A stretch of DNA of 64,000 nucleotides from Hyphomonas sp. BRH_c22 (GCF_000961795.1 NZ_LADU01000005.1:1-64000), one strand, 5' to 3'. Positions 1 to 10,143 are shown, numbered from the stretch's first letter. Notes: generated by a model not told the origin, from the letters alone. Translations and numbers: made by a program.

Positions 1-1
1 C

Positions 2-586
2 CTGCGGGTCGCGTCGCGCGATGGCGGGCGGCTGACGGCGGACGCCGTGCTGGCGCGCAATTTCATGCGCGAAGTGGAGCTGGGCCTGCCGCTCCAATTC
101 CTGATCATGAGCATGGGGAGCGACCAGGTGGGGGCATGGATGGCGCTGCTGGGGCTCGCCTGGTCCGGCGTGTTCCTGTTCTTCCCGGTGTTCAACAAGG
201 ACAAGATGCGGGTGGGTGACCTGCTGGCGGGCACCTGGGTGATCAAGGCCCCGAAGGCGCAGCTGATGAGCGATATCGTCACGGCGGTGAAGACGAAAGC
301 GCAGGGCAGCCGCTTTGCCTTCACGCCGCAGCAGGCGGATGCCTATGGCATTCACGAACTGCATGTCCTGGAGGATGTGCTGCGCCAGTCGACGCCGGAG
401 ATCAAGGCGCAAGTGGCCGCGCGGATCCGCGCCAAGATCGGCTGGGTGCCGGGGTCGGGCGAGACCGACCTTGCCTTCCTGGAGGCGTATTACGCGGCCC
501 TGCGCAAGCGGCTCGAACAGCGCATGTTGCTGGGCGAGCGCAAGAGCGACAAATATGATGTGGGGCGGCAGGCCGCCCTTCCCTGA
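2..586 (+). CDS. RDD family membrane protein (3' part, 5' end outside window)
   Basis: The reading frame is open from the left edge, so the gene begins upstream. The apparent GTG start at 47 is internal, because the frame before it (LRVASRDGGRLTADAVLARN) reads as the end of an RDD domain. RDD proteins are small multi-pass inner-membrane proteins of largely unknown function. A membrane segment (ALLGLAWSGVFLFFPVF) is followed by the typical RDD closing motif VGDLLAGTWVI, and then by about 110 residues of charged cytoplasmic tail without a recognised domain. No downstream partner lies on the same strand. The family call is fairly sure; the role is unknown. Confidence 0.75.
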   Translation: MRVASRDGGRLTADAVLARNFMREVELGLPLQFLIMSMGSDQVGAWMALLGLAWSGVFLFFPVFNKDKMRVGDLLAGTWVIKAPKAQLMSDIVTAVKTKAQGSRFAFTPQQADAYGIHELHVLEDVLRQSTPEIKAQVAARIRAKIGWVPGSGETDLAFLEAYYAALRKRLEQRMLLGERKSDKYDVGRQAALP

Positions 587-594
587 TTTCCTTA

Positions 595-627
595 GGGCTC
601 ATCCTGAGCGAAGTCGAAGGAGAGCCC
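595..627. repeat. REP-like intergenic palindrome, copy 1
   Basis: The arms GGGCTC and GAGCCC enclose an imperfect core (CCTGAGCGAAGTCGAAGG). A related element, read on the other strand, occurs at 53259-53292 and shares CCTTCGACTT and GGATGAGC. From memory, this core resembles short intergenic repeats seen many times in alphaproteobacterial genomes. It sits between the convergent RDD and DUF3137 genes and might help end transcription from both sides. It is not followed by a T tract. Confidence 0.5.
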
Positions 628-737
628 GTGGAGAGCAGGCATTCTGGCGCGATATGGTCGAGGTCCTGTTGGTCGAGCTGAAACATGGGGCCAAGCATGG
701 CACAGGTTAGGCGGGGTGGGAGAGAGGCGCGTCTCTC

Positions 738-1916
738 CTACGATTTGTCCTTCACCCAGTCGCGGGTGAGGAAGCCGTCGATCATGTCGCAGACGAGGCC
801 GAGTTCGACGAGGGCGGACGAGAAACGTTCCGAATCGACAAGGGGTTTGAAGATAGAGCCGGCCTCGAACTGGTTGGGGGCTTCGAGGGCGATGGTCATG
901 TGGCCATCCTCGAACACGCCGCGCATCTTTCCGCCGGAGAAGTGGCGCTCCAGCGCCATGAGGCGTTCCATCCGGTCGGGTGTCAGCAGAGCGCGGGCCT
1001 CGACCTGGTCGGTGGAATAGACGGTGAAGGCCTTGTCGAGTTCGGAGGAGACGAGGCTGACCTTCTGGAGGTCTTTCGCCGCCTTGCCGCGCTTCCACCA
1101 ACGCGACCGGGCCATCAGGGTGCGGCCGAGGAAGCGGCCCGGATACTGGACATGGAACAGCATGCCCTGGAACACGGTGCCGCCATTCTTGCCCGAGGTT
1201 TCCAGTTTGGCCTCGACGAGGGAAAAGGCCGCCCCGGCGCGGGTGCCCTTGATCAGATCCTCGAAATGGCGGGTATCATGGCCGGGCAAGAGGCTCGCAT
1301 CCTCCAGCACGTCATAGGCGGGTGTGGGGCATTCCGGGCCGGTGGCATGCGAGGAGCCGAAGCTGGCGCTGCCGAACGGCGTGGTGACGCGGGTCTGGCC
1401 GCCGCGCCTGCGCTTGCCGGTCTTGCGGCCCGGCGGGCCATGGCGGGCCTGATAGGCGCGGGCCGCCTTGAGCAGGCTGCGATAGTCGGTGACCTTCGAG
1501 ACATCGGGGGCGAGGGTTTCATAGGTGAAGCCGAAGCACTCGCAGGCCGCGCCGAGGACGAGTTGCTTGGTGGCGGCCTTCATGGCGTAGACGCGCAGCC
1601 AGTCCATGCCGGCGATCAGCACGACCGAGAGCGGCACGCCGAAGAACAGGAACAGCATCCAGCCGCCGAAGATGAAGGGGTTCATCAGGCCGAGCACGAG
1701 GAGCAGGATGACGGGGATCATCACGGCGGCGAGGGTTTTGCGCCAGACCTTGCGGATGGTCTCGCGGCGTTCGGCCTCGCGGGCCTGCAGCGCCGGGGCC
1801 AGCGATTCGGCCCAGATCCGCGGGCCGCTGAAGAATTCCGGCCGCTTGAGGGCGATCGCCTCGAGACCCGGAACCTTTACGGCCCTTCCTGCTGCGTCAT
1901 ATTCAATGCGAACCAT
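738..1916 (-). CDS. DUF3137 domain-containing membrane protein
   Basis: About 392 residues. An N-terminal cytoplasmic stretch is followed by two close membrane segments near residues 60-105 (VMIPVILLLVLGLM and MLFLFFGVPLSVVLIAG). A long soluble C-terminal domain then contains FHVQYPGRFLGRTLM and a GHMTIALE/FEAGSIF region typical of DUF3137. A Gly/Arg-rich linker near residue 165 (RKTGKRRRGGQTR) separates the membrane part from the soluble part. Function is unknown. The start is uncertain: the ATG giving MVRIEYD was chosen, and in-frame ATG 1943 and GTG 1952 lie upstream with no clear ribosome site. It ends convergently with the RDD gene. Confidence 0.65.
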   Translation of the reverse strand: MVRIEYDAAGRAVKVPGLEAIALKRPEFFSGPRIWAESLAPALQAREAERRETIRKVWRKTLAAVMIPVILLLVLGLMNPFIFGGWMLFLFFGVPLSVVLIAGMDWLRVYAMKAATKQLVLGAACECFGFTYETLAPDVSKVTDYRSLLKAARAYQARHGPPGRKTGKRRRGGQTRVTTPFGSASFGSSHATGPECPTPAYDVLEDASLLPGHDTRHFEDLIKGTRAGAAFSLVEAKLETSGKNGGTVFQGMLFHVQYPGRFLGRTLMARSRWWKRGKAAKDLQKVSLVSSELDKAFTVYSTDQVEARALLTPDRMERLMALERHFSGGKMRGVFEDGHMTIALEAPNQFEAGSIFKPLVDSERFSSALVELGLVCDMIDGFLTRDWVKDKS

Positions 1917-1988
1917 GGCGCGCCCCCGTTTGCCCGAAATCATAGCATTCACAGGCGTTTGGTGAACAAAAAATTCACGGTCCGCCTG

Positions 1989-2017
1989 TTGACGCCGCCT
2001 CCAGCCCCCCCTATCTG
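1989..2017 (+). promoter_or_regulatory. Probable heat-shock-type promoter of groESL
   Basis: TTGACG at 1989-1994 and a -10 region CCTATCTGCG at 2010-2019 (core at about 2012-2017) are 17 bases apart. The -10 element fits the C-Y-TATNT-NN-G pattern that I recall for alphaproteobacterial RpoH promoters. Transcription would begin around 2024-2030, right at the CIRCE operator. Heat-shock sigma activation and HrcA repression would therefore act on the same start site. This is inferred from sequence only. Confidence 0.55.
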
Positions 2018-2027
2018 CGCTGTAGCG

Positions 2028-2054
2028 TTAGCAGTCTGAGGGGGTGAGTGCTAA
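2028..2054 (+). promoter_or_regulatory. CIRCE operator (HrcA binding site)
   Basis: The left arm TTAGCAGTC, a 9-base spacer and the right arm GAGTGCTAA match the CIRCE consensus (TTAGCACTC-N9-GAGTGCTAA) with a single mismatch in the left arm. It lies 72 bases upstream of the groES start and just after the putative -10 element. HrcA, the heat-inducible repressor of chaperonin operons, is known to bind this site. hrcA itself is not in the window. Confidence 0.92.
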
Positions 2055-2126
2055 TTCCCTTCCCCCCTTTGAAGCTGGCGCGACAGATTCAACCCCGAAC
2101 CTACGTAGAAAAGCGAGAGGCTCAAT

Positions 2127-2417
2127 ATGAAACTTCGTCCCCTCCACGACCGTGTTGTCGTGCGCCGCGTCAAGGAAGAAGAAAAGTCCAAGGGCGGGAT
2201 CATCATTCCCGATACCGCCAAGGAAAAACCCCAGGAAGGCGTTGTTGTTGCAGTCGGCGCTGGCGCCATTGGCGACGATAATGAGCGCATTCCGCTCGAC
2301 GTGAAGCCTAAGGACCGCGTCCTGTTCGGCAAATGGTCCGGCACGGAAGTGACCGTCGACGGCGAAGAGCTGCTCATCATGAAAGAGAGCGACATCATGG
2401 GTGTGCTGGAGAAATAG
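2127..2417 (+). CDS. groES: Co-chaperonin GroES
   Basis: A 96-residue protein covering the complete family length. It opens with [14 protein letters not shown], has the mobile loop around residues 17-35 ([21 protein letters not shown]), and closes with the typical [12 protein letters not shown] end. It forms the seven-membered lid of the GroEL folding chamber in the cytoplasm. The ribosome site GAGAGG lies 7 bases before the ATG. It is followed 56 bases later by groEL, and both are placed under the CIRCE operator upstream. Confidence 0.98.
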   Translation: MKLRPLHDRVVVRRVKEEEKSKGGIIIPDTAKEKPQEGVVVAVGAGAIGDDNERIPLDVKPKDRVLFGKWSGTEVTVDGEELLIMKESDIMGVLEK

Positions 2418-2467
2418 TCTCCCACCCGTCGCAATTTCCTGAATTCCCAAACTATTCAAAGAGGTAA

Positions 2468-4120
<1,653 letters not shown>

Positions 4121-4151
4121 TCCAGGCCTCAAGCCAACCGAAACGAACAGG

Positions 4152-4175
4152 CGGCCCTCCGGAAACGGGGGGCCG
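4152..4175 (+). terminator. Hairpin terminator after groEL
   Basis: CGGCCCTCCG and CGGGGGGCCG form a 10-base-pair stem (one G-T pair) around a GAAA loop, 32 bases after the groEL stop. The tail is only mildly T-rich (TTCTGCATTTC), so it may be a weaker or Rho-assisted terminator. Confidence 0.65.
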
Positions 4176-4241
4176 TTCTGCATTTCAGACCTGCGGCACG
4201 GCGCGACACGCGCCTGTAATTTTTGCGACAGTTTCGAGAAA

Positions 4242-4257
4242 TTTCGCAGTTGCGAAA
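4242..4257. promoter_or_regulatory. Inverted repeat upstream of the TonB receptor gene
   Basis: TTTCGCA, a 2-base gap and TGCGAAA form a perfect 7-base inverted repeat whose outer flanks are also nearly symmetrical. It lies 13 bases upstream of the Pho-box-like repeat in an AT-rich stretch (4215-4290) unusual for this genome. It could bind a dimeric regulator or be a by-product of an AT-rich promoter. No specific regulator can be named. Confidence 0.3.
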
Positions 4258-4270
4258 ATTCGTAACCGAA

Positions 4271-4288
4271 TTGTCATCCAAGCGTCAT
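4271..4288 (+). promoter_or_regulatory. Pho-box-like direct repeat (PhoB site candidate)
   Basis: TTGTCAT and GCGTCAT are separated by four bases, giving the 11-base period of a Pho box (CTGTCAT-N4-CTGTCAT). The repeats match 6 of 7 and 5 of 7 positions. The site is 137 bases upstream of the TonB-dependent receptor, and the next gene is a PhoD phosphatase, which fits phosphate-starvation control. No clear -10 follows at the expected distance, so the call rests on the repeat and its context. Confidence 0.55.
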
Positions 4289-4425
4289 CAAGGCGGGTTA
4301 GCTGACTCCTCAAGCACAAGGAATAGACCGGACACGGAGTGTTTCGGTGACGGACGCTCTGATCATGCATCAGGGCGATTTCTTCCGCATGTGCGGGGTC
4401 AAGAGTATTCAAGTAGGGAAAAATC

Positions 4426-6771
4426 ATGAATACGTTATGGAAAGCCGGTCTTCTGACCGGTGTCAGCCTGAGCCTGGTGATGGGTTTTGCCCACGCCGAT
4501 GATGCCGAAACCACACAGGACACGCGCCAGCTGGACACTGTGATCGTTCTGGGTCAGCAACAGACCTATGCGTCCAGCGAGTCGACCGAGTCGATGGCGC
4601 TGCAACAGTCGCCGGTGACGAGCATTCTCGCCCAGATCGACAACCTCCCCGGCGTTCAGGTTCAGGAAGGTGACGCATTCGGCTTTGACGACTGGTCAAC
4701 CGGCGTTGCGGTTCGCGGCTTCCAGAACAACCTCGGCGAGCAGCAGGTTGGCATCACGGTTGACGGCATGCCGAACGGCGGATCGAACTATGGCGGCGGC
4801 GCAAAGGCCAACCGCTACATCGACACGCAGAATGCCGGTTCCATCGAAGTGTCTCAGGGCACCGCGGACATTGCCTCGCGCTCGAATGATGCGCTTGGCG
4901 GTACGCTGAACTTCACCACGCAGAACCCGTTGGACGAGCGCCGCGTGCGCGTATCGGCCTCGCTGGGCGATTTCGAAGCGCAGCGTTTCTACGGGCGCTA
5001 TGACAGCGGCCTGCTGGCTGACAACAAGACCAAGTTCTGGGTCTCTCTGTCGACCCAGTCAGCCACCGATCATGTCACCGGAACGGCTGACAATACGCGC
5101 GACCACTTCGCCGCCAAGCTGCAGACCGAGCAGTTCGGCATCGACTGGACAAGCTATCTTTCGATCGATGACACGCTGGAAAACAACTACCAGCGCCTGT
5201 TCTCGCCAGCCGATTTTGCCGCCAACCCCAATTCGGACCAGCTGACGGGCGAATGGACGGGCATCCCCTATATCGACCAGCTCTACCGCCAGGCCTGGGG
5301 CACACTGCGCGAAAACTCGCTCTTCTACGTGAAGGGCGAAAAGCAACTGTTCGAGGGCGTGAACCTGGAAGCAGGCGTCTACCGCCATGACAATGACGGC
5401 CGCGGTGACTGGGTGCCGCAATATGTGGTCAATGTCGGCCAGTTCGGCGCTTCGACCCTTCCGCTGGTGACCTTTGTCGATCAGGCGGGCACGCCGCTGG
5501 AACCGACGCCCGGCTGCGTTTCGTCGATCACCTTCCCGTATGGCGGCGCAGGCCCCGCATACGACCCGGCCTGTTTCCCTGCCGGTTCGGTGGCGCTTCA
5601 GTCCTACCGCCACACGCACTACCAGAAAGAACGCACGGGCGCCTATGCCGACCTCGACTGGACCACGCAGATCGGTACAGGCATCGAGAACACGCTGCGT
5701 GGCGGTCTGTGGTACGAAGACACGACGCGCTATGAATACCGCGACTGGCACCAGCTCAACGATACGCGCATCGGCCCAGACTATGATGCGACGGCCTATT
5801 GGGTGCAGTACAGCCGCGAATTCCCGCAGACCACGTTCAAGTGGTACATTGAGGACGTGGTGGAAGTGTCCGACTTCACGTTCCGTCTGGGCGTCAAGCA
5901 GTTCAGCAACGAGATCGAGCGCGTCGACCTGTTCACGCCGAATGACCCGACGCTGAACTTCAAGGTGTCGAGCGACTCCGATGTGCTGTTCTCGGGCGGT
6001 GCAGCCTGGACGCCAAGCGCCATGCCGGGCGTGGAAGTGTTCGCCGGCTATGCCGAGAACTTCAAGGCCATACCGGACACGGTGCTGGAAGTCGTGGGCA
6101 GCAGCGGTGTTACCGGCCTGCCGGATCCTGAAACAGCCGAAAACGCTGAAATCGGTGTGCGTTATGTCAGCGACCGCCTGCGCGGTTCGGTAGTGTACTT
6201 CGACTCGACCTTCGAGAACCGCCTGTTCCCGGCGCCAACCGAATCGGTCGACGGTATCGACTACCTGGAATCGTCGAATGGCGGCTTCATCAATGGTGGC
6301 GGTATCGAGTCCAGCGGCCTGGAAGTGGCGGGTGAGTTCAACGCCACGGACAACTGGTCGTTCTTCGGATCGTACACATACAATGACGCGACCATCCTCG
6401 GCACGGGCGATACGGTCCTCGACACGGCAGCTGGAATCTTTACCGGCAACCAGGTTCCGGGCATTGCCGAGAACATGTTCGTGATCAGCGCCGACTATAC
6501 GGAAGGCAACTTCTTTGCCGGCCTGTCGACAAAATGGGTGGATGACCGGTTCGTGAACCTGTCGAACACCTGGACCGCCGAGAGCTATTACGATGCCGAC
6601 CTCTATGCCGGCATCTCGGGCTCGGCCCTGTCGGAAGACCTGTCGAATGTCGAGTTCCGCCTGAACGTGAACAACCTGTTCGACAATGACTGGCTGGCTG
6701 GCATCTCGGGCAACGGTGCCTGGATCTCGGCGCCGCGCACGGTGATGTTCACCGCGACGGCTGACTTCTAG
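4426..6771 (+). CDS. TonB-dependent outer-membrane receptor
   Basis: 781 residues with a signal peptide (MNTLWKAGLLTGVSLSLVMG, cleavage after about residue 24), a TonB-box-like DTVIVLG near residues 37-43, and a plug domain to about residue 170 (PVTSILAQIDNLPGVQV, VAVRGFQ, SQGTADIASRSNDALGGTL). A long beta-barrel ends in aromatic ATADF, as outer-membrane proteins do. Such receptors import large or scarce solutes using TonB-ExbBD energy. The Pho-box-like site upstream and the PhoD phosphatase downstream suggest a phosphate-containing ligand such as a phosphoester or phytate; this is inference. The ribosome site GTAGGGA precedes the ATG. A strong terminator follows, so it can be transcribed alone. 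Confidence 0.93.
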   Translation: MNTLWKAGLLTGVSLSLVMGFAHADDAETTQDTRQLDTVIVLGQQQTYASSESTESMALQQSPVTSILAQIDNLPGVQVQEGDAFGFDDWSTGVAVRGFQNNLGEQQVGITVDGMPNGGSNYGGGAKANRYIDTQNAGSIEVSQGTADIASRSNDALGGTLNFTTQNPLDERRVRVSASLGDFEAQRFYGRYDSGLLADNKTKFWVSLSTQSATDHVTGTADNTRDHFAAKLQTEQFGIDWTSYLSIDDTLENNYQRLFSPADFAANPNSDQLTGEWTGIPYIDQLYRQAWGTLRENSLFYVKGEKQLFEGVNLEAGVYRHDNDGRGDWVPQYVVNVGQFGASTLPLVTFVDQAGTPLEPTPGCVSSITFPYGGAGPAYDPACFPAGSVALQSYRHTHYQKERTGAYADLDWTTQIGTGIENTLRGGLWYEDTTRYEYRDWHQLNDTRIGPDYDATAYWVQYSREFPQTTFKWYIEDVVEVSDFTFRLGVKQFSNEIERVDLFTPNDPTLNFKVSSDSDVLFSGGAAWTPSAMPGVEVFAGYAENFKAIPDTVLEVVGSSGVTGLPDPETAENAEIGVRYVSDRLRGSVVYFDSTFENRLFPAPTESVDGIDYLESSNGGFINGGGIESSGLEVAGEFNATDNWSFFGSYTYNDATILGTGDTVLDTAAGIFTGNQVPGIAENMFVISADYTEGNFFAGLSTKWVDDRFVNLSNTWTAESYYDADLYAGISGSALSEDLSNVEFRLNVNNLFDNDWLAGISGNGAWISAPRTVMFTATADF

Positions 6772-6790
6772 ACCAACCCCATCCGGAACA

Positions 6791-6818
6791 GGCGGGCCCG
6801 CAATGGGCCCGCCTTTTT
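6791..6818 (+). terminator. Rho-independent terminator after the TonB receptor gene
   Basis: GGCGGGCCC and GGGCCCGCC form a perfect 9-base-pair stem with a 5-base loop, followed by TTTTT. It lies 20 bases after the receptor stop codon. The downstream phosphatase gene would need its own promoter or partial read-through. Confidence 0.93.
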
Positions 6819-6872
6819 CGTTTTCAACTGCAATCCCTGGCCGCATTGTGTGGCCCTGCCGAGGAGGCCGAC

Positions 6873-8546
6873 ATGCCCACACTTGATCGCCGACAGACCC
6901 TGGCCCTGATCACGGGCGGCACGCTGGCCGCTTGCGCCGCGCCGCAGACCGAAGCCGTTGCTCCCCCTGCCCACTCGCCTGCCTTTGCGCATGGCGTGGC
7001 CAGCGGCGATCCGCGCACGACGAGCGTGGTGTTGTGGACGCGGGTGACGACGGATCTGGCCGAGCAGGCCGTGACCTGGGAGCTGGCGCACGATGCGGCG
7101 TTCAGCGACATGGTGCAGAGCGGCGAAGCGGTGGCCAGCGCCGAGGCAGACCATACGGTGAAGGTGATCCCCGAAGGACTGGAACCCGGCGGGCAGTATT
7201 ACTACCGGTTCATTACGAATGGCGGAACGTCGCCCACGGGGCGCACCCGCACCCTGCCTGTTGGCGCGCTGGACCGTCTGGGCGTCGCCCTGATTTCCTG
7301 TTCGAACTATCCGTTCGGCCATTTCAATGCCTATGACGCCATCGCGAAGGATGCAGACGTGGATTTCGTTCTGCACACGGGCGATTACATTTATGAATAC
7401 GGCGCCGATGCCTGGGGCAATGAGGAAGGCACGGGCCTCGGTCGCGCACATGTTCCCGCCAACGAGATCGTGACGCTGGCCGACTATCGCACGCGCCATG
7501 CCCAGTACAAGACCGATGCCGGATCGCGCGCCATGCACGCGGCGCACCCCTTCATGGCCAGCTGGGACGACCATGAGAGCGCGAACAATCCGTGGATGGA
7601 CGGCGCCCAGAACCACCAGCCGGAGACGGAGGGCGACTGGGACGCACGGCGGGCCGCTTCGCTTCGCGCGTATTATGAGTGGATGCCGATCCGCGAGCCG
7701 GAGCCGGGCTTCAGCCGCGCGGAATTCTGGCGGACCTATTCCTTCGGGAACCTGGCGACGCTGGTGACGCTGGAAACCCGCCATTCAGGCCGGGGCGAGC
7801 AGGTGGACTATGCAGCGTATGCCGAGACGATCACGTCGCCGGAAACACGCGATTCCTTCATGCGGGACGTGATTGGCGACCCGAACCGCCGGATGCTCTC
7901 TGAGCGGATGGAAGCTGCGCTGGCCGATAGCCTGTCAGACTCGGTGGCGGCTGGCCAGCCCTGGCGCCTGATCGGTAATCCGAGCCCGATTGCGCGGATG
8001 CTGGTGCCCGATGTCGCGGCCTACGGGATTGACCCTGCCAGGGCCCCGAAGGGCGAAGCGCCCGGTGAAGGCACCAACCTGTTCTGGAAGGCGCAGTGGA
8101 ACCTGCCCTTCTATACAGACACATGGGATGGCTATCCGGCGGCCCGCGAAGCCTTTTATGCGCTCAGCCGCGCGGCGGGCGCGGAAGACCTGCTTTTCCT
8201 GACCGGCGACAGCCACAGTTTCTGGGCGAACCAGCTGTTCGACGGCGAAGGCCGCCCGATGGGCCTGGAACTGGGCACGGCCGGCGTGACATCGCCCGGC
8301 GATTTCGTCGATACGGGATGGGATGCCGAGACGGCCGAAGCGCTGGACCGCGTGTTCGAACAGGCACTGGAGGAAGTGCGCTGGACCGACAACATGCACC
8401 AGGGATATGTCCGCGTGGTGCTGACGCAGGCACAGGCGGATGTGGCCTATGTGGCGGTCGATACCGTGCTGCTGCCGGACTATCGGACCGAGGTGATCCG
8501 GACAGAGACCGTGGTGAAGGACGGTAAGACCTTGCGTTTCATGTAG
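6873..8546 (+). CDS. phoD: PhoD-like alkaline phosphatase, Tat-exported
   Basis: 557 residues. The N-terminus MPTLDRRQTLALITGG carries a twin-arginine signal and runs into TLAACAAP, a lipobox-like stretch, so the enzyme may be a Tat-exported lipoprotein or a soluble periplasmic protein. The N-terminal PhoD domain (FAHGVASGDP, VVLWTRV) is followed by the calcium/iron-type metallophosphatase core. Metal-ligand motifs are visible: SCSNYPFG, HTGDYIYE, SWDDHESANNPW and TGDSHSFW. PhoD enzymes release phosphate from mono- and diesters. The ATG at 6873 was chosen for its GAGGAGG ribosome site; a TTG at 6846 is less likely. Its pairing with the upstream receptor suggests phosphorus scavenging. Confidence 0.92.
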   Translation: MPTLDRRQTLALITGGTLAACAAPQTEAVAPPAHSPAFAHGVASGDPRTTSVVLWTRVTTDLAEQAVTWELAHDAAFSDMVQSGEAVASAEADHTVKVIPEGLEPGGQYYYRFITNGGTSPTGRTRTLPVGALDRLGVALISCSNYPFGHFNAYDAIAKDADVDFVLHTGDYIYEYGADAWGNEEGTGLGRAHVPANEIVTLADYRTRHAQYKTDAGSRAMHAAHPFMASWDDHESANNPWMDGAQNHQPETEGDWDARRAASLRAYYEWMPIREPEPGFSRAEFWRTYSFGNLATLVTLETRHSGRGEQVDYAAYAETITSPETRDSFMRDVIGDPNRRMLSERMEAALADSLSDSVAAGQPWRLIGNPSPIARMLVPDVAAYGIDPARAPKGEAPGEGTNLFWKAQWNLPFYTDTWDGYPAAREAFYALSRAAGAEDLLFLTGDSHSFWANQLFDGEGRPMGLELGTAGVTSPGDFVDTGWDAETAEALDRVFEQALEEVRWTDNMHQGYVRVVLTQAQADVAYVAVDTVLLPDYRTEVIRTETVVKDGKTLRFM

Positions 8547-8728
8547 CCCTGTGGGGCCCGCTTGAAGGCGGGATGCGCTGATACCATTACAGGTCCGGCC
8601 TCAGACGGTCGGGTCCGGGGCGAGAGTGCGAGACATTTGGAAAAAATCGTTCCATAAATGCCCCTACAGGTGTTTCGTGGGGGAACCAGAGTGGGACGAT
8701 TTCGATTCAGAGCGCGTGGCGTGGCGGC

Positions 8729-9385
8729 ATGAAGCTGCCCGCATTCCTGTCGCGGGTCCGGCGTCCGGGCGCTGCCAAGGCAAACCCGCCTGAACCGGTG
8801 ATCGTGCCTGCGCCAGTGGAAGCGCCGCCTGCGCGCAGCCGCACCGAACGGCTGAGCCAGTGGCTGGCGCTTGGCGCCAATATCGGCGTGCTGCTTGGCC
8901 TGATCGTGCTGATCGTGGAAGTGCGCCAGAATGCGGCCCTGTCCCGTGCGGCCATGGAGCAGCAGAAGAACGACTTCCTCGCCGAGATCGAGCTCTATAT
9001 CGCCAAGCCGGACATTTCCGGCGTCTGGATCAAGTCAATCCGGCACCCGGAAGACCTGACCGAGCCGGAAATGCGCACATTGGACGGCATTCTGGTCGCG
9101 CTGATGCTGCAATGGGACCATCGCTTCCAGATGGAGGCGGCAGGACTGGCGAGCCGGGAAGAGGCGCGTCAGCACGTGCTCAACTCGGCCCCCTACTATT
9201 TCGGCAGCCCCTTTGCCAAGCGCTGGTGGTCGCTTCAGGCCTCCGGCTGGGAAGGCACGCCCATGATGGAAGTGGCCGGCCCCATTGTCGAAGCGCTCGA
9301 TGAAAACTTCCTCGCCGACTATCTCGACAGTATGAGACTGCCCGCGCCCGGAACCGCAGCCACTGAGCCGGAGATGCCGCAATGA
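8729..9385 (+). CDS. Single-pass membrane protein, first gene of the array operon
   Basis: 218 residues of unknown function. A Pro/Ala-rich cytoplasmic head (about 45 residues) is followed by one membrane segment (LALGANIGVLLGLIVLIVEV, about residues 48-67) and the motif EVRQNAALSRA. A roughly 140-residue exported or membrane-proximal domain rich in Trp and Glu follows. The membrane segment and RQNA motif resemble those of the gene at 11801-12292, so the two form one family that is distinct from the DUF6090-like genes around them. Its TGA overlaps the next ATG (ATGA). The 182 bases upstream contain no promoter I can define. Confidence 0.75.
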   Translation: MKLPAFLSRVRRPGAAKANPPEPVIVPAPVEAPPARSRTERLSQWLALGANIGVLLGLIVLIVEVRQNAALSRAAMEQQKNDFLAEIELYIAKPDISGVWIKSIRHPEDLTEPEMRTLDGILVALMLQWDHRFQMEAAGLASREEARQHVLNSAPYYFGSPFAKRWWSLQASGWEGTPMMEVAGPIVEALDENFLADYLDSMRLPAPGTAATEPEMPQ

Positions 9386-10143
9386 TCCTGCGCCGTCTGA
9401 CCCAGCATGTGAAGGACCAGAACTGGTTCGCGGTGGGGCTCGATTTTGTGATCGTTGTGCTGGGCGTGTTCCTCGGCCTGCAGGCACAGGGCTGGTCTGT
9501 CGAGCGTGAACGCCAGAGCAATGAACGCGACTACCTCGCGCGGCTGCATGGCGAGGTCGTGCTGCTTATTGAAAGCCGCGCCAGTTACGATGAGTCTCGA
9601 AAAAATTTCTCCGAAGGCCTTCTTGGCGCGCTAGCCGTGCTCAAGGACCCGGCGGGCGCAGAGGCCATATCAGTGGAACAATGCGACGCCATTGCCGGTT
9701 CGGCACATACGACAGTACCGCCCGCCGAATTGCCTACTATCATGGAGCTATTGACGACCGGGCGCCTTGACCAGCTCACCTCGGCGCCGGTGCGCACCGC
9801 GATTCTCAACTACACACAGGAGGCCGCGCGCGCCCGCGATCTCATTCTCGTCATCACGGAATCCGGACGCGATCTCGGCAAGCAATATCCACATCTGATC
9901 ACGCATAATGTCGGCCCGGCGCGCGTTGGTCTGCCGGACAGCGTATGGCTCAATCCGGAATGCAATACGCATGCGATGCGCGCGAACCTGGTCTTCCTCA
10001 ATGAGTTGGGTGAAAATGCATACATGTATAATGTGTATGCCGAGCGCGCCGTCTTTCCCGTAAGCGCGCAACTGGCGACGCTGCACGCGGTTCTTGATGA
10101 CGAAATAGGCGCCAGTCATGCCAGCGCGGCAGAAGCGCCATGA
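9382..10143 (+). CDS. DUF6090-like anchored protein, array member A1
   Basis: 253 residues. The basic N-terminus MILRRLTQHVKDQNWFAVG leads into one membrane segment (LDFVIVVLGVFLGLQ, about residues 20-36) and the boundary motif QGW. By the positive-inside rule, the remaining 210 or so residues face the periplasm. The exported domain carries the array motif as PTIMELLTTGRLDQL followed by VRTAILNY, plus two cysteines (QCDAIAG and PECNTHA) that could form a disulfide. The anchor pattern G-x-F-x-G-L-Q-x-x-x-W matches DUF6090 proteins as I remember them. ATGA overlaps join it to both neighbours. No function is known. Confidence 0.8.
   Translation: MILRRLTQHVKDQNWFAVGLDFVIVVLGVFLGLQAQGWSVERERQSNERDYLARLHGEVVLLIESRASYDESRKNFSEGLLGALAVLKDPAGAEAISVEQCDAIAGSAHTTVPPAELPTIMELLTTGRLDQLTSAPVRTAILNYTQEAARARDLILVITESGRDLGKQYPHLITHNVGPARVGLPDSVWLNPECNTHAMRANLVFLNELGENAYMYNVYAERAVFPVSAQLATLHAVLDDEIGASHASAAEAP

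Noticed and set aside
900-2039. 379-codon frame antisense to the DUF3137 gene
   Set aside because: Repetitive Ala/Gly/Glu/His product typical of an antisense shadow. It also runs through the groESL promoter and CIRCE.
5059-6882. 607-codon open frame antisense to the TonB receptor gene
   Set aside because: Its product has no family motif and is His/Arg/Val-rich, as expected for the shadow of a GC-rich gene. The sense frame has complete receptor features.
8547-8728. Possible promoter for the array operon (TTTGGAAAAAATCGTTCCATAA region)
   Set aside because: The AT-rich patch has no -35/-10 pair at a usable distance, so no promoter is called.
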